Assembly (NCBI RefSeq): GCF_015265375.1
Contig: NZ_JABZXW010000064.1
Span: 1-10,890 of the forward strand
Reading direction: 5' to 3'
Source: Rothia sp. (in: high G+C Gram-positive bacteria)
GTDB taxonomy: Bacteria > Actinomycetota > Actinomycetes > Actinomycetales > Micrococcaceae
DNA: 10,890 bases
The notes under the pieces: model-generated
Database searches by the model: none
What the model saw: only the letters and a program-made list of their open reading frames with translations
What the model was told of the DNA's origin: nothing
Shown here: positions 1-5,913 of the stretch, piece by piece
How the letters are laid out: every line of letters begins with the position of its first letter
Position numbering within the stretch: position 1 is the stretch's first letter
Position numbers and translations under genes: made by a program

Positions 1-181
1 AGACGGCGTGGACGCTTTCGTCGCGTTCCAGCGGCGGGTTGAAGAGCGAGCATGCGCTCAGAGGCATGATGCCGATGCAGAGCAGGGCGCCCGTGGTGAG
101 CAGACGGCGGCGCGTGCCGGTGCGCGGGGCTGTTCCGGTGCGAGGAGCGGATGCGGCGGTGCGGCGGTTGAGAGATTTCAT
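1..181 (-). CDS. Lipoprotein, N-terminal part (partial, runs off left edge)
   Basis: Only the first 60 codons are visible. The ATG at 181-179 is preceded by AAAGG nine to ten bases upstream. The protein begins with a long basic n-region (about 26 residues, ending T-R-R-R-L-L), then a hydrophobic stretch (residues 27-40), then the lipobox L-S-A-C at 41-44. Cys44 would therefore be lipidated and the mature protein anchored on the outer face of the membrane. The T-R-R-R-L-L motif resembles a twin-arginine (Tat) signal, so Tat export is possible but not proven. The n-region holds a duplicated hexapeptide A-P-R-T-G-T (residues 12-17 and 18-23). After the cysteine the visible mature part is S-L-F-N-P-P-L-E-R and a few more residues, too short to name a family. 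It lies downstream of the cydB terminator and probably has its own promoter. Confidence 0.75.
   Translation of the reverse strand, partial: MKSLNRRTAASAPRTGTAPRTGTRRRLLTTGALLCIGIMPLSACSLFNPPLERDESVHAV
113..148 (-). repeat. 18-bp tandem duplication inside the lipoprotein signal peptide
   Basis: Two adjacent 18-bp units (148-131 and 130-113, minus strand) both encode A-P-R-T-G-T. They differ only at synonymous third positions: GCT/GCC, CCT/CCG, GGA/GGC and ACA/ACG. The unit lies in the cytoplasmic n-region of the signal peptide. Confidence 0.7.
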
Positions 182-202
182 CGTTGAACACCTTTCATAG
201 GA

Positions 203-287
203 GTGAGTTGCTCACCACATTACACTTTTCGTGCCTTGTCGCGCCTTAAATCCGGGGGGGGTGTGCACCAAAAATTTTTGCGCACCC
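203..287. promoter_or_regulatory. Non-coding region upstream of the lipoprotein gene with two dyads
   Basis: The region between the cydB terminator and the lipoprotein start holds two inverted repeats. GTGAG-TTG-CTCAC is at 203-215. GGGTGTGC (259-266) and GCGCACCC (280-287) form an 8-bp imperfect dyad whose centre contains AAAAATTTTT (270-279). A run of eight G lies at 254-261. The dyads could be operators or leader hairpins. No convincing -35/-10 pair was found, so promoter placement is open. Confidence 0.35.
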
Positions 288-339
288 ACTCGCCTGCCGC
301 GAGCTGCATCCTCTGCGAGAATATCCTCTGAGGGCACAG

Positions 340-379
340 AAAAATCCCCCGAACTTCTCGCAAGAGAAATCCGGGGGAT
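340..379 (-). terminator. Rho-independent terminator of cydAB
   Basis: The arms ATCCCCCG (344-351) and CGGGGGAT (372-379) pair perfectly. An inner stem TTCTC/GAGAA (355-359 and 364-368) closes a four-base loop. Read on the minus strand, the hairpin is followed by TTTTT (344-340). It lies 19 bases past the cydB stop and separates cydAB from the lipoprotein gene. Confidence 0.92.
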
Positions 380-397
380 CCTTCAATCAGCTATATG

Positions 398-1468
398 CTA
401 CTTGGTCGGCAGTTCAGCCAGTTCGGTAGCGTCGTGTGCTTCGGGGATGTGATCCACGTGCAGACGCTTACGGAAGACCCAGTAGGTCCATGCCTGGTAG
501 ACGAAGACGACCGGCAGACCAAGGCAGGTCACGAAGGTCATAACGCCCAGGGTGTACTCAGAGCTGGATGCGTTCGCAATGGTGAGCGAGTATGCCGGGT
601 CCAGGGTGGAGGGCAGAACGTTCGGGTACATTGCGGTGAAGATTGCCAGCGCACCGAATGCGAGGAACACGGACAGACCAGCGAAAGCGCGACCCTCACG
701 GCCACCCTTTGCGGAGATCCAAGCAATCAGAACAGCAACCACAGCCAGGATGGTGCACAGCCAGGAGATGCCGTTACCGGTGGTGAAGTCCAGAGCCAGA
801 ACCCATGCAACAATCGGCAACAGCAGGACGGGAGCCCAGCGCACCAGGGTGTTGCGGGCACGGTCGCGGATATCGCCGTCGGTCTTCAGAGCGATGAAGG
901 CAAGACCCTGAACCAGGGAGAAGCCAACGAAGCCCAGACCGCCGAGCAGAACCGGCAGGGAGACCCAAGCGAAGGCGCCACCGACGCGGTCACCGTTGTC
1001 GTTGATGGGCAGACCCATGGAGGTCAGGCCCAGCAGAGCACCGACGAGCAGTGCGATACCGAAGGAGGAGACGGACAGAGCGATGTTCCAGTTACGGATC
1101 CACTTCTCGTCGTTCTTCTTACCGCGGTATTCAATTGCGACCACGCGCAGAATCAGGAAGACCAGCGCAAGGGTCAGGGGGATGTACAGAGCCGAGAAGA
1201 GGGCTGCGTACCAGATGGGGAATGCTGCGAAGATAGCAGCACCGCCGGACACAAGCCACACCTCGTTGCCGTCCCAGACGGGGCCGATGATGTTCAGCAG
1301 CAGACGACGTTCCTTCTCGTTCTTGCTGAACTTGGAACCCATCAGCATACCGACACCCAGATCGAAACCGTCGAGAATCATGTACATGATGAGGAAGACG
1401 CCAATGGCTACAAACCAGAGGGTGGGCAGGCCAGGCTGACCGGCAAAGATATTGAAATCAAAGTTCAT
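398..1468 (-). CDS. cydB: Cytochrome bd quinol oxidase subunit II
   Basis: CydB is the second large membrane subunit of cytochrome bd, the high-affinity terminal oxidase that oxidises quinol and reduces O2 to water without pumping protons. The 356-residue product is strongly hydrophobic, with about eight or nine membrane segments, and has the family's usual length. Family signatures are visible: L-D-G-F-D-L-G-V-G near residues 32-40, G-P-V-W-D-G-N-E-V-W-L near 62-72, and L-R-V-V-A-I-E-Y-R near 107-115. The ATG is preceded by AAGGA at good spacing. The gene starts 21 bases after the cydA stop, so the two are cotranscribed. The cydDC genes (the ABC exporter needed for bd assembly), which often follow cydAB in actinobacteria, are absent here. 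A terminator comes directly after cydB. No TTA, CTA or TCA codon occurs in the gene. Confidence 0.97.
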   Translation of the reverse strand: MNFDFNIFAGQPGLPTLWFVAIGVFLIMYMILDGFDLGVGMLMGSKFSKNEKERRLLLNIIGPVWDGNEVWLVSGGAAIFAAFPIWYAALFSALYIPLTLALVFLILRVVAIEYRGKKNDEKWIRNWNIALSVSSFGIALLVGALLGLTSMGLPINDNGDRVGGAFAWVSLPVLLGGLGFVGFSLVQGLAFIALKTDGDIRDRARNTLVRWAPVLLLPIVAWVLALDFTTGNGISWLCTILAVVAVLIAWISAKGGREGRAFAGLSVFLAFGALAIFTAMYPNVLPSTLDPAYSLTIANASSSEYTLGVMTFVTCLGLPVVFVYQAWTYWVFRKRLHVDHIPEAHDATELAELPTK

Positions 1469-1486
1469 GGTGAATCAATCCTTACC

Positions 1487-1499
1487 CGCCTAGTAGGCG
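1487..1499 (-). repeat. Small dyad at the cydA stop, before the cydB ribosome site
   Basis: CGCCTAGTAGGCG is a 13-base palindrome that spans the cydA stop codon. It could form a short hairpin just upstream of the cydB ribosome-binding site (AAGGA). A role in setting the cydA:cydB ratio is possible but not shown. Confidence 0.35.
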
Positions 1500-3061
1500 A
1501 ACTCCAGCACATCGCGCTTGGACTTGTCGTTGGACTCGTCCTCGTGGTGCGACTGAACCAGCTCGGGCATTGCTGCCACCACACCGGCCTTGACGTACTT
1601 GATGAGCAGGTAAACCTCAACCACCATCAGCACACCGTAGAGCAGACCCAGGGTGAGCAGGGAGAAGAGGATTTCTTCACCAGAAACACCCGGGGAGATA
1701 GCTGCTGCGGTGAACAGGTGAATCGAGGGGTCACCCTGAAGGTTCGGAGCCACAACGAAGGGCTGGCGGCCCATTTCGGTGAAGATCCAGCCGAGGGAGA
1801 TGCCAAAGAAGGGAGCCAGGATAGACCAGACAGCAACGTTCTTGAGCAGCTTGGACTCGGGAACGGTGCCAACGCCCTTCTTACGGGTTACCCACAGTGC
1901 GTAGAGGTAGAGGGGCAGTACGACTGCACCCAGACCAATCATGCCGCGGAAGCCCCAGTAGGAGACCTCGAGGGAGGGCAGGTAGTCAATCTTCTGACCT
2001 GCACGCTCGCCGTAGAGCGGGTTGTTGGGCAGGTTGGTGCCGAACTTAGCTTCGTACTCGGGCAGCAGGGTCTGAATACCCTTCACCGGGGTGTCGAAGT
2101 TGTCGTGAGCCAGGAAGGACAGCACGCCGGGAACCTCGATGATGGGGGTGATCTTGTCACAGCTCTGAGCGCCGAGCTCGCCGACGGTCAGAACGGAGAA
2201 GGAGGTGCCGTCGTGGCAGGCGGCCTCGGCGGCAGCCATCTTGAGGGGCTGCTCGTGAATCATCATCTGTGCCTGCAGGTGACCGGATGCACCAACACCT
2301 GCGAACGCGAGGAGACCAACGACTGCGCCCAGGCGCAGGGACTTGAGCCAAACCTGGAAGTCCTTCTTGTCTCGTGCGCCCTTGTCGGACTCACCAACGA
2401 CGACCTTGCCGTCAACGACCTTGTCGATGCCGTCCTTGCGGCGACGCCACAGCTTGTACCAGGCAATACCGACCAGGAAGCCACCGGCGACCTGAATGGA
2501 TGCGGTGATGACGTGAGAGAAGGTCACCCATGCGAGGGGGTTCATCAGCACTGCGCCAATGTCGGTCATGCGGGGACGACCGTCAATCATTTCTGCGCCA
2601 ACGGGGTGCTGCATCCAGGAGTTTGCAACCAGAATGAAGAATGCAGAAATCCAGGAGCCAAGGACTGCCATGAACAGCGAGAATGCGTGTACAGCAGGCT
2701 TGAGGCGGTCCCAACCGAAGATCCACAGACCCAGGAAGGTCGACTCAACGAAGAAGGCGAAGAGGCCTTCCATTGCCAGCGGAGCGCCGAAGACGTCGCC
2801 GACGAAGCGGGAGTATTCACTCCACGCCATGCCGAACTGGAATTCCTGAACCAGACCGGTGGCCACACCCATAGCGAAGTTAATGAGGTACAGCTTGCCC
2901 CAGAACTTCGTCATGCGCTTGTATTCGTCCTTCTTGGTACGAACGTAGCAAATGTACAGGTAGGTCACCACAAGGCCCAGACCCAGAGTCAGCGGAACCA
3001 TGAAGAAGTGGTAGACGGTGGTAATACCGAACTGCCACCTACCAAAATCAAGGGGATCCAT
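1490..3061 (-). CDS. cydA: Cytochrome bd quinol oxidase subunit I
   Basis: CydA carries hemes b558, b595 and d and the quinol-oxidising Q-loop. The 523-residue protein shows the expected residues, with E. coli equivalents from family knowledge: His18 (H19), Glu98 and Glu106 (E99, E107), Asn147 in N-S-W-M-Q-H-P-V-G, His183 (H186, heme b558), Lys274 and Glu279 in the Q-loop (K252, E257), Arg372 and Met374 (R391, M393), and G-W-I-F-T-E-M-G-R-Q-P at 424-434. The last motif is followed by Phe435 where the common form has Trp. The Q-loop is of the short type and contains Cys282 and Cys301, 19 residues apart. This is the spacing reported for the Q-loop disulfide in the mycobacterial enzyme. The ATG is preceded by AAGGA seven bases upstream. 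It is the first gene of cydAB, behind a 525-bp control region. No TTA, CTA or TCA codon occurs. Confidence 0.97.
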   Translation of the reverse strand: MDPLDFGRWQFGITTVYHFFMVPLTLGLGLVVTYLYICYVRTKKDEYKRMTKFWGKLYLINFAMGVATGLVQEFQFGMAWSEYSRFVGDVFGAPLAMEGLFAFFVESTFLGLWIFGWDRLKPAVHAFSLFMAVLGSWISAFFILVANSWMQHPVGAEMIDGRPRMTDIGAVLMNPLAWVTFSHVITASIQVAGGFLVGIAWYKLWRRRKDGIDKVVDGKVVVGESDKGARDKKDFQVWLKSLRLGAVVGLLAFAGVGASGHLQAQMMIHEQPLKMAAAEAACHDGTSFSVLTVGELGAQSCDKITPIIEVPGVLSFLAHDNFDTPVKGIQTLLPEYEAKFGTNLPNNPLYGERAGQKIDYLPSLEVSYWGFRGMIGLGAVVLPLYLYALWVTRKKGVGTVPESKLLKNVAVWSILAPFFGISLGWIFTEMGRQPFVVAPNLQGDPSIHLFTAAAISPGVSGEEILFSLLTLGLLYGVLMVVEVYLLIKYVKAGVVAAMPELVQSHHEDESNDKSKRDVLEFAY

Positions 3062-3121
3062 TGATAGGTCCTTACTATGTGTGTACTTAATGTGCGTTTG
3101 TGCCAGATTTCGGGTAGTCCA

Positions 3122-3198
3122 CCATCGATGGAGGGCATACGAGAGTTACTGACACAGTGTCTCTCATGCTTCTAAGGTACAGGGTTTTCCTAAGAAGC
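3122..3198. repeat. Three stacked dyads in the cydA leader
   Basis: CCATCGATGG (3122-3131) is a perfect palindrome with further pairing CC/GG outside an A/A mismatch. GACAC-A-GTGTC (3151-3161) is a perfect odd palindrome. GCTTCTAAGG (3168-3177) and CCTAAGAAGC (3189-3198) match at 9 of 10 positions with an 11-base spacer. They may be operators or mRNA hairpins 60 to 140 bases before the cydA start. Confidence 0.4.
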
Positions 3199-3454
3199 TG
3201 TGAGTAGGCTGTGCATAGTATGGACGTTTATTGTTTGACGTTTCGCTAAAGGTACCTTGGACGTTATCCCTCGATGCAAGGGTGGTGAGAGGAATGAGAC
3301 ACGATGGTGCCTTGCGGGGTTGAGAAGCAGTTTCGGAACCTTGGTGAAATATTGCAGTTTTTAATATTTTCTGCAAAATTTTGGTGACAGATTTCGTGAT
3401 TGTGACAGGTGCTTCAAGTAGTGCTCAAAGCTTAAATTTGCCTGTTTCATGCGG

Positions 3455-3460
3455 AATTTA
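3455..3460 (-). promoter_or_regulatory. Possible -10 element of a distal cydA promoter
   Basis: TAAATT on the minus strand lies where a -10 box would sit if the Crp-like palindrome at 3481-3496 were centred close to -41. This would be a class II activator arrangement with transcription starting near 3448. The cydA leader would then be close to 390 bases. No good -35 is seen, as expected for an activated promoter. This is weak evidence resting on spacing only. Confidence 0.25.
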
Positions 3461-3480
3461 CGCGGAATCTCCGAGAATTG

Positions 3481-3496
3481 CGTGACTATTCTCACA
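3481..3496. promoter_or_regulatory. Crp/GlxR-type binding site upstream of cydA
   Basis: CGTGACTATTCTCACA (plus strand) reads TGTGAGAATAGTCACG on the minus strand. It matches the TGTGA-N6-TCACA consensus of Crp/GlxR regulators at 9 of 10 half-site positions. In mycobacteria and corynebacteria, cydAB is a known target of Crp or GlxR. Rex boxes share the outer halves but prefer A/T next to them (TGTGAA...TTCACA), which this site lacks. It lies about 420 bases before the cydA start. Confidence 0.5.
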
Positions 3497-3530
3497 CAAA
3501 ATTCATGGATTGTGACACGCCAGCCACCAC

Positions 3531-3569
3531 TGCCCCGCAAGGCACCGCAATGCCCCGCAAGGTACCGCA
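3531..3569. repeat. 20-bp tandem repeat downstream of parE
   Basis: TGCCCCGCAAGGCACCGCA (3531-3549) and its copy at 3551-3569 differ only at one base (C/T). The unit period is 20 bp. In the parE transcript the GGTACC of one unit could pair with the GGTGCC of the other, but there is no U-run, so it is not a standard terminator. Confidence 0.75.
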
Positions 3570-3571
3570 CG

Positions 3572-3601
3572 CTACATATCGATGCTCTACATATCAATGC
3601 T
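3572..3601 (-). repeat. 15-bp tandem duplication of the parE 3' end including the stop
   Basis: Two adjacent 15-bp units (3587-3601 and 3572-3586) differ by one base. On the minus strand each reads S-I-D-M-stop in the same frame: AGC ATT GAT ATG TAG, then AGC ATC GAT ATG TAG. The first is the real parE end and the second lies past its stop codon. Confidence 0.85.
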
Positions 3602-5689
3602 CTCGGCATCCAGCTGATGAGCACCCGCAATAATGAATTCCTTACGCGGAGCCACCTCAGAACCCATCAACAAGGAGAACGCACGCTCGGCAGCCTCCGC
3701 ATCCTCAATGCGAATACGGCGCAACATACGATGACGCGGATCCATCGTGGTCTCAGCCAGCTGGTCAGCGTCCATCTCACCCAGACCCTTATAACGCTGA
3801 ATGGGTTCCTTATAGGACACACCCTGCTCCTGCAAAGAATCCAGAAGCTCATGCAACTGCTTCTCCGAGTAGGTGTACACCATCTCGTTCGGCTTGCCGC
3901 GGCGCACCACCTCCACACGATGCAGAGGCGGAACCGCAGCGTACACGCGACCCGCCTCAATCAGCGGACGCATGTAACGGTAGAACAGGGTCAGCAGCAG
4001 GGTACGGATGTGGGCGCCGTCCACGTCCGCATCGGTCATCATAATGACCTTGCCGTAGCGAGCAGAGTCCAGGTCAAAGGTACGACCCGAACCCGCACCG
4101 ATCACCTGAATCAGCGCCGCGCACTCAGCATTCGCGAGCACATCAGTCACCGAAGCACGCTGAGTGTTCAGGATCTTACCGCGAATCGGCAGCAGAGCCT
4201 GATACGAAGAAGAACGCGCCAGACGCGCAGTACCCAGCGCCGAGTCACCCTCCACAATGAACAGCTCAGAATGCTCAACGTTGGTCGAACGGCAATCCAC
4301 CAGCTTAGTGGGCATGGACGAAGACTCCAGCGCGGTCTTACGGCGCTGAGTTTCCTTATGAATACGCGCCGAGACGCGGGTCTTCATCTCAGAGACGACC
4401 TTCTCGCACAGAGCTGCCGCCTGAGCCTTCTCCGCACGGGCGGTCGACTCCAGGCGAGCCTTCAGCGCATCACCCACAACCTTCGACACAATCTGGCGAA
4501 CCGCCGGGGTACCCAGAATCTCCTTGGTCTGACCCTCAAACTGCGGCTCGGCAAGACGCACGGTCAGCACGGCGGTCAAGCCGGCGAGCACGTCGTCCTT
4601 CTCAATCTTGTCGTTACCCACCTTGTACTTGCGGGCGTTATCGGCAAGGTGCTTACGCATCACGCGCAGCAGGCCCTGCTCAAAACCGGTCGTGTGAGTA
4701 CCGCCCTTGGGGGTGGCAATAATATTCACGAAGCTGCGGACCGTCGTCTCATAGCCAATGCCCCAGCGCAGCGCAACGTCCACTTCACAATCGCGTTCCA
4801 CGTCGGTCAGCTGCGAGCGGCCGTCCTCACCCAGCACGGGCACGGTCTCAGTAAAAGAGCCGCTGCCGCTAAAACGCCAGGTGTCGGTAATACGCTCATC
4901 GTGCGCCAGGAACTCGACGAACTCGCTAATGCCGCCGTCGTACTGGAAAACTTCCTCGTGGGGCTCCAACTCGCCGGGAGTGCCGGGCAGTCGGCGCTCA
5001 TCGCGGATGCAAATACGCAGACCCGGAATGAGGAACGCGGTCTGGCGCGCACGAGCAGCCAAGTCCTCGTAGCTGAACTTAGCGTCGGGGGTGAAAATCT
5101 GCGGGTCAGCCCAATAGCGCACACGGGTGCCGGTCACGCCGCGCTTAGCGCGACCCACAATCTGCAGAGCGTCAGTGCCCTCGGTTGCGGGAGTGAACGG
5201 ATCTTCGGGCTTGGGGGTGCGGCCGGACTCGAAGAATCCGGGAATGCCGTGGCGGAAGGACATCTGGTAGGTCTTCGAGCCACGGTCCACCTGCACGTCC
5301 AGACGGGAAGACAGCGCGTTCACCACGGAAGCGCCCACACCGTGCAAACCACCGGACGCGTTATAGGAGCCGCCGCCAAACTTACCGCCGGCGTGCAGCT
5401 TAGTGAACACGACCTCCACACCGGACAGGCCGGTGCGCGGCTCAATGTCGGTGGGGATACCGCGGCCATCATCGCGCACCTCAACCGAACCGTCACGGTA
5501 CAAAATGACCTGAATGGACTGGCCGAAACCGGCGAGCGCCTCATCCACCGAGTTGTCGATAATCTCCCAGAGGCAGTGCATCAGGCCGCGCGAGTCGGTG
5601 GAGCCAATGTACATACCCGGGCGTTTGCGTACAGCTTCCAGACCTTCCAGCACGGAGAGGTGACGGGCGGTGTAGTTCGAAGACGCCAC
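3587..5689 (-). CDS. parE: DNA topoisomerase IV subunit B
   Basis: ParE is the ATPase subunit of topoisomerase IV, which with ParC separates linked daughter chromosomes. I take the GTG at 5689 as start (700 residues). AAAGGA lies at ideal spacing before it, and the family core S-N-Y-T-A-R-H-L begins at once. The longer frame to 5761 begins with TTG and has no ribosome site. GHKL ATPase motifs are present: Glu42 and Asn46 in E-I-I-D-N, D-D-G-R-G-I-P at 73-79, G-G-L-H-G-V-G at 113-119, and the Q-T-K loop near 387-389. The TOPRIM domain follows, with E-G-D-S-A (Glu480) and D-A-D-V-D-G (553-558), then Y-K-G-L-G-E-M. The G-S-T-D-S-R-G-L-M-H-C-L-W form and the absence of dnaN, recF and gyrA neighbours favour ParE over GyrB. 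parC is not in the window. The gene's last codons are duplicated past the stop. Confidence 0.88.
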   Translation of the reverse strand: MASSNYTARHLSVLEGLEAVRKRPGMYIGSTDSRGLMHCLWEIIDNSVDEALAGFGQSIQVILYRDGSVEVRDDGRGIPTDIEPRTGLSGVEVVFTKLHAGGKFGGGSYNASGGLHGVGASVVNALSSRLDVQVDRGSKTYQMSFRHGIPGFFESGRTPKPEDPFTPATEGTDALQIVGRAKRGVTGTRVRYWADPQIFTPDAKFSYEDLAARARQTAFLIPGLRICIRDERRLPGTPGELEPHEEVFQYDGGISEFVEFLAHDERITDTWRFSGSGSFTETVPVLGEDGRSQLTDVERDCEVDVALRWGIGYETTVRSFVNIIATPKGGTHTTGFEQGLLRVMRKHLADNARKYKVGNDKIEKDDVLAGLTAVLTVRLAEPQFEGQTKEILGTPAVRQIVSKVVGDALKARLESTARAEKAQAAALCEKVVSEMKTRVSARIHKETQRRKTALESSSMPTKLVDCRSTNVEHSELFIVEGDSALGTARLARSSSYQALLPIRGKILNTQRASVTDVLANAECAALIQVIGAGSGRTFDLDSARYGKVIMMTDADVDGAHIRTLLLTLFYRYMRPLIEAGRVYAAVPPLHRVEVVRRGKPNEMVYTYSEKQLHELLDSLQEQGVSYKEPIQRYKGLGEMDADQLAETTMDPRHRMLRRIRIEDAEAAERAFSLLMGSEVAPRKEFIIAGAHQLDAESIDM

Positions 5690-5783
5690 GGGATTCCTTT
5701 CGGGTGAATATGTCTGCGGTGGTGAACGCGTGCCACCGGACGGAGTGCGAGTCCGGCTCAAGTGCTACGGGGGCAGAACGACA

Positions 5784-5811
5784 GCGGGGCACGACGCGTG
5801 TCGTGCCCCGC
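5784..5811 (-). promoter_or_regulatory. Perfect 12-bp hairpin in the parE leader
   Basis: GCGGGGCACGAC (5784-5795) and GTCGTGCCCCGC (5800-5811) pair perfectly around a four-base loop. There is no T-run after it on either strand. If the promoter below is right, it lies about 19 to 46 bases into the parE transcript, 94 bases before the start codon. It could be a leader structure, an operator, or a U-less terminator. Confidence 0.6.
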
Positions 5812-5835
5812 AGAGCGTTCAACGTTCGGAACTCT

Positions 5836-5841
5836 ATTCTA
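5836..5841 (-). promoter_or_regulatory. Probable -10 element of the parE promoter
   Basis: TAGAAT on the minus strand matches the actinobacterial -10 consensus well. Transcription would begin near 5829, giving a leader of about 140 bases that carries the hairpin at 5784-5811. No strong -35 is visible. Confidence 0.4.
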
Positions 5842-5850
5842 GCGTGGCTT

Positions 5851-5913
5851 GGGGAAAAGAGTGATTAAGACAGTCACCGCTAATGCGCTGCTCTGCTCCC
5901 ACGTTCTTTCCCC
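5851..5913 (-). repeat. Long-loop inverted repeat at the end of the membrane-protein gene
   Basis: GGGGAAAAGA (5851-5860) can pair with TCTTTCCCC (5905-5913), allowing one unpaired base. The 44-base interior holds smaller complementary pieces, CGC-TAAT-GCG and a GTGA/TCAC pair. It may be a branched terminator for the gene ending at 5913. There is no T-run, so this is uncertain. Confidence 0.3.

Larger units (their letters stand above)
3062..3586. promoter_or_regulatory. 525-bp non-coding region between parE and cydA (cydAB control region)
   Basis: No credible gene was found here. On the minus strand it holds, from parE to cydA: tandem repeats (3531-3601), a Crp/GlxR-type site (3481-3496), an AT-rich block (about 3345-3385), and several dyads closer to cydA. 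The AT-rich block contains TTGCAG-N13-CTGCAA (3352-3376) and CAAAATTTTG (3374-3383). The motif GACGTT occurs three times on the plus strand (3223, 3237, 3260), and AAGGTACCTT is a perfect palindrome at 3249-3258. Such length and density of dyads fit regulation of cydAB by oxygen, redox state or cAMP. Which regulators bind is not visible from sequence. Confidence 0.55.

Noticed and set aside
395..3064. An 889-codon open frame on the plus strand covering cydB and cydA
   Set aside because: It is in exact antisense codon register with both genes. It stays open only because TTA, CTA and TCA are not used in them. The translation has no hydrophobic or family pattern.
3481..3496. Rex operator
   Set aside because: The outer halves fit, but the A and T expected next to them (TGTGAA...TTCACA) are replaced by G and G, so Crp/GlxR is favoured. 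Rex is not fully excluded.
3164..3630. Two minus-strand frames of 70 and 89 codons between parE and cydA
   Set aside because: They have no ribosome site or recognisable composition, one overlaps the parE end, and the region carries regulatory-type dyads.
3587..5689. Calling the topoisomerase gene gyrB
   Set aside because: Sequence details near the ATP site fit actinobacterial ParE better, and the usual gyrB neighbours (recF, gyrA, dnaN) are absent. Paralogue confusion cannot be fully excluded without alignment.
3449..5707. Long plus-strand frame opposite parE, and similar ones at 5883-7295, 8148-8921 and 9106-9864
   Set aside because: All are in the same antisense register and are explained by codon bias in the minus-strand genes.
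5690..5761. Longer parE start at 5761
   Set aside because: That codon is TTG with no ribosome site, and the extra 24 residues are low-complexity. The GTG at 5689 has an ideal ribosome site and starts at the conserved core.
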